DNA of 24,348 bases from CAYUEN01 sp964443745 (GTDB lineage: Bacteria; Campylobacterota; Campylobacteria; Campylobacterales; QNZT01), in assembly GCA_964443745.1 (NCBI GenBank), contig CAYUEN010000030.1:1-24348 (forward strand). The letters run 5' to 3'. Position 1 is the stretch's first letter; each line of letters opens with the position of its first letter. The notes below the pieces were generated by a model. That model did no database searches, was not told the origin of the DNA, and saw only the letters and a program-made list of their open reading frames with translations. A program made the position numbers and the translations under genes. Below, in pieces: positions 1-6,363 of the stretch.

Positions 1-12
1 TTTTCTAGCCAT
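1..12 (-). CDS. fusA: Elongation factor G, first four codons only (partial)
   Basis: Only the first codons lie in the window and read M-A-R-K, the usual beginning of bacterial EF-G (MARKTP...). An AAAGGAAA ribosome-binding site lies a few bases upstream of the ATG. The start is 18 bases after the rpsG stop, and fusA is the expected gene after rpsL-rpsG in the str operon. EF-G is the GTPase that drives ribosome translocation. The identification rests on the four residues plus position, so it is good but not provable from this window. Confidence 0.8.
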
Positions 13-30
13 TGTGATTGTTTCCTTTGC

Positions 31-498
31 TTACCATCTGTAGTGCGCGAACGCTTTGTTCGCTTCAGCCATTTTGTAGGTATCCTCTTTCTTCTTGTAG
101 GAGGCGCCTCTCTCGTTCGCCGCGTCGATCAGTTCGTTGGCGAGTCTTTCGACCATCGTTCTTTCGCTTCTTTTTCTGGTAAACCCGATGATCCAGCGCA
201 GCGCGAGCGCCTGCTGTCTTACCGGTCTAACCTCTACCGGCACCTGATAGGTGGCACCGCCGATTCTTCGGCTTTTGACTTCCATGACGGGCTTGATGTT
301 TTCGACCGCCTTGTAGAAGACGTCGATACCTTTTTCGTCACTCTTCTTCTCGATCAGATCGAGTGCGCCGTAGAAGATTTTGGCGGCGACACTCTTCTTG
401 CCGTCCAGCATCAATCCGTTGATAAATTTCGAAACCAGTTTGGAGTTGTATACGGGGTCAGGGAGTATTTCTCTGACGGGAGCTCTTCTTCTTCTCAT
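31..498 (-). CDS. rpsG: 30S ribosomal protein S7
   Basis: This 155-residue protein begins MRRRRAPVREILPDPVYNSK and ends in AFAHYRW, the typical S7 layout and length. S7 nucleates assembly of the 30S head by binding the 3' domain of 16S rRNA. The ATG at 496-498 is preceded by GAAGGAAG. It lies 121 bases after rpsL and 18 bases before fusA, the conserved str-operon order. In E. coli, S7 represses its own mRNA by binding the rpsL-rpsG spacer; here that spacer also carries a hairpin (536-563), so similar control is plausible but unproven. Nothing in the protein looks unusual. Confidence 0.98.
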   Translation of the reverse strand: MRRRRAPVREILPDPVYNSKLVSKFINGLMLDGKKSVAAKIFYGALDLIEKKSDEKGIDVFYKAVENIKPVMEVKSRRIGGATYQVPVEVRPVRQQALALRWIIGFTRKRSERTMVERLANELIDAANERGASYKKKEDTYKMAEANKAFAHYRW

Positions 499-535
499 AT
501 TCTTCCTTCAATTTTTTATTTAAAATTTACTCAAA

Positions 536-563
536 CTCTCTCCCCTAAGGATACTCGAGAGAG
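536..563 (-). promoter_or_regulatory. Hairpin in the rpsL-rpsG spacer, candidate S7 autoregulatory site
   Basis: Arms CTCTCTC (536-542) and GAGAGAG (557-563) are perfectly complementary, with a 14-base loop. The hairpin lies in the 121-base spacer between rpsL and rpsG and is followed on the transcript by AU-rich sequence up to the rpsG ribosome-binding site. In E. coli, S7 binds a structured spacer at this place to repress translation. The match here is positional only; I did not find the E. coli primary-sequence motif. Confidence 0.4.
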
Positions 564-619
564 CCTGGCCAATTTTTAACAATGATATGTTTTTGTTTAT
601 ATTCGTTCAGCCGTCACGA

Positions 620-994
620 TCAGGATTTGGGTCGTTTGGCACCGTATTTACTTCTGGCGACTTTTCTGTTGGCGACACCTGCCGTATCGAGTGCACCGCG
701 GACGATGTGATACTTCACACCCGGAAGATCTTTGACCCTTCCGCCACGTACGAGTACGATGGAGTGTTCTTGCAGATTGTGGCCTTCACCACCGATATAA
801 CTGATCACTTCGAAACCACTCGTCAGCCTCACTTTCGCGACTTTTCGAAGCGCGGAGTTGGGCTTTTTGGGCGTCGTCGTATAGACTCTCGTACAAACAC
901 CTCTTCGCTGAGGACATTTGACGAGTGCCGGTGATTTCGACTTTTTGATCACCTTTTTTCTCTCTTTGCGAATCAACTGATTGATAGTTGGCAC
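620..994 (-). CDS. rpsL: 30S ribosomal protein S12
   Basis: This 124-residue protein starts PTINQLIRKERKK after the initiator and contains the decoding-centre loops TTTPKKPNSALRK and GGRVKDLPGVKYH. S12 controls decoding accuracy at the A site. The lysines whose mutation gives streptomycin resistance are present in their usual motif contexts, so the protein looks streptomycin-sensitive. The start codon is GTG (992-994); it is the family's normal start, with AAAGGAAA upstream. It is the first gene after the secretion block, which ends 91 bases upstream, so it probably needs a promoter of its own (see 1030-1035). Confidence 0.98.
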   Translation of the reverse strand: MPTINQLIRKERKKVIKKSKSPALVKCPQRRGVCTRVYTTTPKKPNSALRKVAKVRLTSGFEVISYIGGEGHNLQEHSIVLVRGGRVKDLPGVKYHIVRGALDTAGVANRKVARSKYGAKRPKS

Positions 995-1029
995 TTGCTT
1001 TCCTTTTTGTGAATTTTTAAAGGTCGGCT

Positions 1030-1035
1030 ATTTTA
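1030..1035 (-). promoter_or_regulatory. Candidate -10 element for rpsL-rpsG-fusA
   Basis: On the minus strand the hexamer is TAAAAT, in the context TTTTTAAGTAAAATAGCC. It would place the start of transcription near 1022, about 28 bases before the rpsL start codon. There is no recognisable -35 box, as is common for sigma-70 promoters in Campylobacterota, where AT-rich upstream sequence replaces it. A short AGCT/AGCT stem with an A-rich loop followed by GTTTTTAAG lies just upstream and may weakly terminate transcripts from hlyD. The site is a guess from a weak motif. Confidence 0.3.
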
Positions 1036-1085
1036 CTTAAAAACAGCTTTTTTTTAGCTTAATATAAGGAGTTAGGGGAAGCCCG

Positions 1086-2390
1086 TTATCGGACGCTGAT
1101 CCCCTCTTTGTAGTATTTGATCAACGGATAGACGAAGAATTCGATGATTCTGCGTTCTCCCACCTTCAATTCGGTCGTCGCCATCATACCCGGAATCAGA
1201 TAGCGTTTTTCCCCTTCGACTTCCAGCCAGGTCCGTTTGGGCGTGACGAACACTTCGTAGACCATGCCCAGCTTCTTGTCCTCGATAGCGGTCGCCCCGA
1301 TTTTGGTCACGTTTCCGTCGATGAGGCCGTAGCGCTGAAAATTGTAGGCATCGATCTTGATCTTCGCCTCCATTCCCACCTTTACAAAACCGATATCCTT
1401 GTTCATGACTTTCGCCTTGATCTGGATAGGCACCTCTTTGGGCACGATCGTCACCAGCGCCTGGGCGGGTGTCACGACCGCACCGATCGTATTGACGGCG
1501 AGTTTGCCGATCACTCCATCGACGGGCGAAGCGAGAATCTGTTTCTGTTTGCGGTATTCGTAGGTCTCGATCTCGGCACTCAGCGAAGCGATCTGTTTCT
1601 CTCTCTGGGAAAGATCCTCGTAGAGTTTGCTCTTGAAATTTTCGACCATCGCCTGTTTTCGCCGCTGAAGCTCCTGCAACTGCTCGTTGTAGGCCGCGAT
1701 CGTGTGGGAGAGCTGGGAGGCTCTACTGCGATAGCCGAGCATCTCTCTTTTGACCCTCTCGTAATCGCGCCTGGCGATGATATCGAGCACCTTCCTGAGT
1801 CGCCTCTCCTGCATCGCGACCATACGATACATCCGATCGGTGTTTTCCATATCGATTTTCGTCGCGTCGATCTTCTCCTCGATCTGCCTGCTTTGTTGTT
1901 CTATCAACCCAAGCTGCTCGACCATCCCCTCTCTTTCGCTTCTGTACATCCCTTCGATCATGGTCTTGATTCTAGGATCCGTTCCCTCCGGCACCACGAA
2001 CGCCTTTCCCTCTATCAGCGAATTGAGTTTCATCGCTTCGAGTTTCAACAGCGCGAGGGTCCGTTTTTTCGCTTCGATATTGGTCTCCTCGACCGTCGGG
2101 TCTATCTCGATCAGCGGTTCACCCTTTTTGACCGCATCGCCCTCCTTGACGTAGATCTTCTTCACCGAACCGGTCGCAAGCGACTGGATCGTCTTCAAAT
2201 CCCCCATCGGAATCACCGTGGAGCGTGCGCTGATGACGACGTCCGTCTTGCCGAAATATAGCCAGAGCGCGGCAATCGTCATAAAGATGAGGATCGCCCA
2301 AAGAATCTTTCTCCCCAGCGGGCTGACCGGCCGCTCCTCGATTTCGACGAGATGCGGTTTGAACCTGTTTTTGTCTTCGATCGTCTTCAT
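1086..2390 (-). CDS. HlyD-family membrane fusion (adaptor) protein of a type I secretion system
   Basis: This 434-residue protein has a short cytoplasmic N-terminus, one membrane span at about residues 27-46 (KILWAILIFMTIAALWLYF), a lipoyl-like half (GSVKKIYVKEGDAVKKGEPL), a long alpha-helical/coiled-coil hairpin (about 105-285), the second lipoyl half (ILASPVDGVIGKL) and a beta-barrel end. The C-terminus GERRIIEFFVYPLIKYYKEG is typical of HlyD/PrtE-type adaptors. It links the inner-membrane ABC exporter to the TolC channel in the periplasm. The ATG directly follows the TAG of the ABC gene, and its GGAG ribosome-binding site lies inside that gene's last codons, so the two are translationally coupled. 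One acidic N-glycosylation sequon (DGNVT, N360) lies in the periplasmic part. Confidence 0.93.
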   Translation of the reverse strand: MKTIEDKNRFKPHLVEIEERPVSPLGRKILWAILIFMTIAALWLYFGKTDVVISARSTVIPMGDLKTIQSLATGSVKKIYVKEGDAVKKGEPLIEIDPTVEETNIEAKKRTLALLKLEAMKLNSLIEGKAFVVPEGTDPRIKTMIEGMYRSEREGMVEQLGLIEQQSRQIEEKIDATKIDMENTDRMYRMVAMQERRLRKVLDIIARRDYERVKREMLGYRSRASQLSHTIAAYNEQLQELQRRKQAMVENFKSKLYEDLSQREKQIASLSAEIETYEYRKQKQILASPVDGVIGKLAVNTIGAVVTPAQALVTIVPKEVPIQIKAKVMNKDIGFVKVGMEAKIKIDAYNFQRYGLIDGNVTKIGATAIEDKKLGMVYEVFVTPKRTWLEVEGEKRYLIPGMMATTELKVGERRIIEFFVYPLIKYYKEGISVR

Positions 2391-4496
2391 CTACAGCTCC
2401 TGCTGGGTATAGAGATGATAGTAGTACCCTTTTTTCTTCATCAGATCTTCGTGTTTACCAGCCTCTACGATCTGCCCTTTGTCCATCGCGATGATGACGT
2501 CACAATCCTTGACGGTAGAGAGTCGGTGCGCGATGATAAGCGTCGTACGCCCCTTTTTGATATGGGCGATGTTGGCGTTGATAATCTTTTCGGATTCGAA
2601 ATCGAGCGCGGAGGTGGCTTCGTCGAAAATGAGGATTCTCGGATTGGTCAGCAACGCCCTGGCGATCGCGACACGCTGCCGCTGCCCTCCCGAAAGCGTC
2701 GTTCCCCGCTCACCGACGTCGGTATCGTAGCCTTCGGGAAGTTCGGAGATGAATTGATGCGCTCCGGAGATCTTCGCGACGGCGATGATCTGGTCCATCG
2801 AAGCATCGGGTCTGGCCATCGCGATATTCTCCTTGATCGTCCCGCGAAAGAGAAAACTCTCCTGCAAAACGATACCGATCATGTTGCGGTACCATTTGGG
2901 ATTGAAATGGCGAATATCCACACCATCCACATAGATCACCCCTTCGTTGGGAAGATAGAGACGTTGGATCATTTTGGCGATCGTACTCTTTCCGCTGCCG
3001 CTACGCCCGATGATTCCTACGCTCATCCCCGCCCTGATCGAAAAAGTCAAATCCTTCAATACCATCGCCCCGCCCGGCTTGTAGGCGAAACTCACCTTCT
3101 GAAAGGAGATGTCTCCCCGAATCTGCGAAAGGGTGATCGCCTTTTCGTTCGTCTGCTCCGCCGGTGTATTGAGGATATCTCCCAGACGATCGACCGATAG
3201 AAGCGTCTGCTGAAACTCGTTCCAGAGGTTGACGAGTCTGAGCACCGGACCACTGAACTGATTGGCGAACATCTGAAAAGCGATCAGCTGACCCACCGTC
3301 AACTCGCCGTCGATCACCTTCAACACACCGAAGTAGAGGATCGAAATCGTCATGAGTTTTTGCAGCATTCCCGAGACCCCTCCCAGGATGAAGCCGAAAT
3401 TGCTCAGATTGAAGCTCGCCGTCACGTAGTCGGCCAGCTTGTCTTCCCATCTTTTTTGCATCGAGCCTTCGAGCGCGAGCGATTTGACCGTCTCCACCCC
3501 CGTTACCGATTCGACCAGAAAGGCGTTCTGTTCCGCTCCCATGTTGAATTTTTCGTTGAGTTTTTTTCTGAAGTTGGGCGTCGCGAAAAAGTAGATGATC
3601 GCGATTACGAAGACAAACCCCATCACCATCAGCGCCAACTGTACGCTGTACATGAACATCACCACCAAAAAGACGAAACTGAAAAGGACATCCAGCAACA
3701 GAGTGATCGATTTGTTGGCGATGAAACTACGGATCTGCTCGAGCTCCCTCACTCTGGCGATGATGTTACCCACCTGACGCACGACGAAGTAGCCAAACGG
3801 CAGCGAAAGCAGATGGTGGTAGAGTTTGGCGCCGAGTTTGGCGTCGATCTTGGAGGTGGTATGGACAAAAACGTAGTTTCGCATGTAGTTGAGCAAAAAG
3901 TCGAAAATCGTCACCACCAAAAAGGCGATCGCAAGTACATCAAGCGTAGAGACCGAGTGGTGGACGAGGACTTTGTCCAGGATCACCTGCGTAAAAAGCG
4001 GCGTGACCAGACCGAAGAGCTGGATCACGAAAGAAGCCATCAATACTTCGAAGATGATCTTTTTGTAGGAGAGGACCTCCTTGACGAACCAGCCAAAACC
4101 GAAACGGACATGTTCGGCGAACATACGATGCTTGAGTACGACACTTCTGCCGCTGTAGTGTTTCTCGAACTCGTCGTAACTTCTAAGTACCGGTTTGTTC
4201 TCTTTTACATCGTAGACCAGCACTTCCCGCTTGTTTTTGTCGGCTTTCAGAATCGTTTCGTAATGGCCGTCTTCCATCAGGCAGATGATCGGCATCGGAT
4301 AGTGTTCGACCAGCTGCGCTATGGGCAGATGTTTGATAGACACGCGAAAGCTCTGGCGCTTCGCGATCCGCGCCAATATCTCGATCGTCGGCTCCTTCCC
4401 CTCCTCCAGGGCGAACTCTTTGATGATCCCCCTACTGTCCACATTGATATGATTCAGGCTTCCCGCTATTTCCAGTGCTATCAGTGCTGTCTGCAT
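2391..4496 (-). CDS. HlyB-type type I secretion ABC transporter (permease-ATPase) with a degenerate C39-like domain
   Basis: This 701-residue exporter resembles E. coli HlyB (707 residues, recalled) along its length. Residues 1-125 form a C39 peptidase-like domain in which the catalytic cysteine position is occupied by isoleucine (ALIALEI against HlyB GLYALEI), so no leader-peptide cleavage is expected and the domain should act as a cargo receptor. Residues ~140-440 contain the exporter transmembrane helices (IQLFGLVTPLFTQVILDKVL and later segments). The C-terminal ATPase has Walker A GRSGSGKST (about 495-505), signature LSGGQRQR, Walker B ILIFDEATSALD and the H-loop IIAHRLST. It would export an unfolded RTX substrate with ATP. 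An AAAGGAT ribosome-binding site precedes the ATG, 13 bases after the tolC-like gene. Confidence 0.95.
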   Translation of the reverse strand: MQTALIALEIAGSLNHINVDSRGIIKEFALEEGKEPTIEILARIAKRQSFRVSIKHLPIAQLVEHYPMPIICLMEDGHYETILKADKNKREVLVYDVKENKPVLRSYDEFEKHYSGRSVVLKHRMFAEHVRFGFGWFVKEVLSYKKIIFEVLMASFVIQLFGLVTPLFTQVILDKVLVHHSVSTLDVLAIAFLVVTIFDFLLNYMRNYVFVHTTSKIDAKLGAKLYHHLLSLPFGYFVVRQVGNIIARVRELEQIRSFIANKSITLLLDVLFSFVFLVVMFMYSVQLALMVMGFVFVIAIIYFFATPNFRKKLNEKFNMGAEQNAFLVESVTGVETVKSLALEGSMQKRWEDKLADYVTASFNLSNFGFILGGVSGMLQKLMTISILYFGVLKVIDGELTVGQLIAFQMFANQFSGPVLRLVNLWNEFQQTLLSVDRLGDILNTPAEQTNEKAITLSQIRGDISFQKVSFAYKPGGAMVLKDLTFSIRAGMSVGIIGRSGSGKSTIAKMIQRLYLPNEGVIYVDGVDIRHFNPKWYRNMIGIVLQESFLFRGTIKENIAMARPDASMDQIIAVAKISGAHQFISELPEGYDTDVGERGTTLSGGQRQRVAIARALLTNPRILIFDEATSALDFESEKIINANIAHIKKGRTTLIIAHRLSTVKDCDVIIAMDKGQIVEAGKHEDLMKKKGYYYHLYTQQEL

Positions 4497-4509
4497 ATTC
4501 GTTTATCCT

Positions 4510-6180
4510 TTAATAGACCAATTCGTCGGCAATCTCTTCGAATGCCCGGTCGATCACCTGCTCTTTGAACGAGAGTTCGTTTCTGAGTCTGCTGATTTCG
4601 GTCCGATCCGCCTGCAGCTGCGTTGCGGTACCCGCCTTATGCAGCTTTTCGTACATCTCTTTTTGCCTGCAGATCGCATCCAGGAGTAGGCTCTCCTCTT
4701 TGAGTATTTTATCGATAGCCCGCTTCAGAGCCGCTCTTTTGGCCTTTCGCGCCTCAAAATCCTCTTTGGCCAGGCGATAACGCTCTTTCAACAAGGCCAA
4801 CTCCTCCTGCGCCTTTTTGATACTGTTGTCCGTTTTGTAGCCATCGAAGAGGTTCCATCTGAGATTGAGCCCGATACTCCAGTTGTTTCGTTCTATCGCG
4901 CCGATCGCATCGACAGGGGTGTCTTCGTCCTTTCCATAAAGAAGATATCCGCCGCTGGCGTAGAGAGAAGGAAGCTTGTCTTTGCCGATGAGAGCGATCT
5001 CCTTCATCTTTTTGTCGATCTGCAGCTGGAGGTTTCTGGCAACGGCGCTCTCTTCGAAACTCTTGACGGTACGTTTTCCGGGCTCCAGCATCGCCAGATC
5101 CACCATGGCGGGGTCGAGTTTGATACCGGTGAGAATATCGATATCGCGCAATGCGCGGCTTAGTTGCTGTCTGCTTTGCATGATCGTCTTCTGTGTCGTG
5201 AGCTTGTCTATGTTCGATTGCATAATCTGGGTCTTTTGAACCTCTCCCGCATCAAAAAGCCTCCCATATTTCTGGACGATCGTATCCTCCATCAGGCGTA
5301 CTTTTTCGAGATAGCGAATACGCTCCTGCGCTTTGAGTGCGTCGGTATAGTACTGGAGCAGCTGGTTGGCGACCTGCTCTTGTGTGAGGGCAAATTCGCT
5401 CTTGATGATCTCCAGCTCACTTTCCGCGATCTGCGTTTTCAACCCTTTCGCCCCGAAGCGGTAGAGTTCGTAATCGAGATTGAGGCTAAGAGAGTCCCGA
5501 TACTCCGAAATCGGCGGATAGTACTGCCCGCCGATACTCGCACTCGATCCGCTGCTGAACCCATGATAATATTCGCTCTGATACCGAAGGGAGAGGATCG
5601 GAAAGAGTTGGCTCTTGATGATGTCGATATTCGCTGCGGTTACGCGGATGTCGTGTTTTTTGAGAATCAGTGCGGCGGACCGGACCATCGCCTGATCGAG
5701 CAGCCGCCAAAAATCGACGTTCAGCTTCGGACGGCTGTGGCACTCGGAGATATTGAGATCGGCTTCGAAATAGTTGGTGATCGTAATGTTCGCTTCCAAA
5801 GAGGGCGCTTGCGAAATCGTGAGATTCTCTTCGGGGAGTCTTTGCGAAAGATTCGTATCCGTCTCCACCGGCGCTTTGGAAACCACAATAACGCCTGAGG
5901 TGTGGTTTTGCTCGAAAGAGAGGTTGCTTTCGTTGTGTTTTGCAACGTTCGTGGTGAGATTGGTTTCGGGATGCGATACAGGAAATACCGCCGGGGAAGA
6001 TGTGGCGTTCGTATCGGATTGTTCGGTACTTTGAAGGCTCTCGTTTCGCTCAAGCGAAACGACGGGCGTCCGATTCTGGTCATACCAGCGAAACAACGCG
6101 TCGATATTGTCGAATATCATGATTTCCCCTGCGGCGAAACCAGAAGAGATGAAGAGCGATAGCAGAATCAGATATTTCAA
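4510..6180 (-). CDS. TolC-family outer-membrane channel with a sequon-rich N-terminal extension
   Basis: This 556-residue protein starts at TTG (6178-6180), chosen because it gives a good signal peptide (MKYLILLSLFISSGFAAG) and AAGG lies 10 bases upstream. Residues ~157-556 are the two-repeat outer-membrane efflux protein fold, with long heptad-rich helices and strand segments such as SLSLNLDYELYRFGAKG and SIGLNLRWNLFDGYKT. It would form the trimeric exit duct of the secretion system. Residues ~19-156 are an added low-complexity segment rich in N, S, T and E, with ten D/E-X-N-X-S/T sequons (N36, 46, 58, 74, 86, 92, 110, 119, 131, 143). The TolC N-terminus is periplasmic, where the Campylobacter PglB oligosaccharyltransferase works. 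The gene is followed directly by the ABC and HlyD genes. Confidence 0.92.
   Translation of the reverse strand: MKYLILLSLFISSGFAAGEIMIFDNIDALFRWYDQNRTPVVSLERNESLQSTEQSDTNATSSPAVFPVSHPETNLTTNVAKHNESNLSFEQNHTSGVIVVSKAPVETDTNLSQRLPEENLTISQAPSLEANITITNYFEADLNISECHSRPKLNVDFWRLLDQAMVRSAALILKKHDIRVTAANIDIIKSQLFPILSLRYQSEYYHGFSSGSSASIGGQYYPPISEYRDSLSLNLDYELYRFGAKGLKTQIAESELEIIKSEFALTQEQVANQLLQYYTDALKAQERIRYLEKVRLMEDTIVQKYGRLFDAGEVQKTQIMQSNIDKLTTQKTIMQSRQQLSRALRDIDILTGIKLDPAMVDLAMLEPGKRTVKSFEESAVARNLQLQIDKKMKEIALIGKDKLPSLYASGGYLLYGKDEDTPVDAIGAIERNNWSIGLNLRWNLFDGYKTDNSIKKAQEELALLKERYRLAKEDFEARKAKRAALKRAIDKILKEESLLLDAICRQKEMYEKLHKAGTATQLQADRTEISRLRNELSFKEQVIDRAFEEIADELVY
5746..6081 (-). other. Array of ten acidic bacterial N-glycosylation sequons in the TolC-like protein
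   Basis: The encoded residues 34-145 contain DQNRT, ERNES, DTNAT, ETNLT, ESNLS, EQNHT, DTNLS, EENLT, EANIT and DLNIS, spaced 6 to 18 residues apart (mostly 9-12). All match the Campylobacter-type PglB sequon D/E-X-N-X-S/T with X not proline. Of eleven N-X-S/T sites in the segment, ten have D or E at -2; only KHNES does not. The flanking residues and codons differ between sites, so this is not a simple DNA tandem repeat and may reflect selection for the motif. Glycosylation itself is inferred. Confidence 0.85.
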
Positions 6181-6231
6181 AAAAAACCGACCTTACGTAT
6201 GGAAATTGTATTGAAGGATATCTTGTTTGAG

Positions 6232-6237
6232 CTTATA
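6232..6237 (-). promoter_or_regulatory. Candidate -10 element for the tolC-like/ABC/HlyD genes
   Basis: The minus strand reads GATTATAAGC, giving a TATAAG hexamer with a predicted start near 6225, about 45 bases before the TTG start of the tolC-like gene. It lies just after the strong terminator at 6312-6340, where a new promoter would be needed. No -35 box is apparent. The surrounding sequence is AT-rich. Confidence 0.35.
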
Positions 6238-6299
6238 ATCAAGTAAGAAAATGAAAGATATTGAAATTTTACATAAAAAATTGAATTATATTGATATAT

Positions 6300-6340
6300 T
6301 AAGAAGAAAAGGAGGCGAGAGAGCGACGCTCTCCCACCTC
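6300..6340 (-). terminator. Rho-independent terminator after the RTX gene
   Basis: On the minus strand, positions 6340 to 6312 form a 13-bp stem with a three-base loop (arms beginning GAGGTGGGAGAGC and ending CTCTCTCGCCTC, two G-U pairs). The run TTTTCTTCTT follows at once. It starts 24 bases after the RTX stop codon. It should end most cargo transcripts before the tolC-like gene, so the exporter genes need readthrough or their own promoter. Confidence 0.88.
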
Positions 6341-6363
6341 TGGGGCAAACAGCCGTACCTCTA

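Noticed and set aside
1041..1062. Intrinsic terminator after hlyD (AGCT, A-rich loop, AGCT, then GTTTTTAAG)
   Set aside because: The stem is only four base pairs, too weak to call; it is mentioned only as context for the rpsL promoter.
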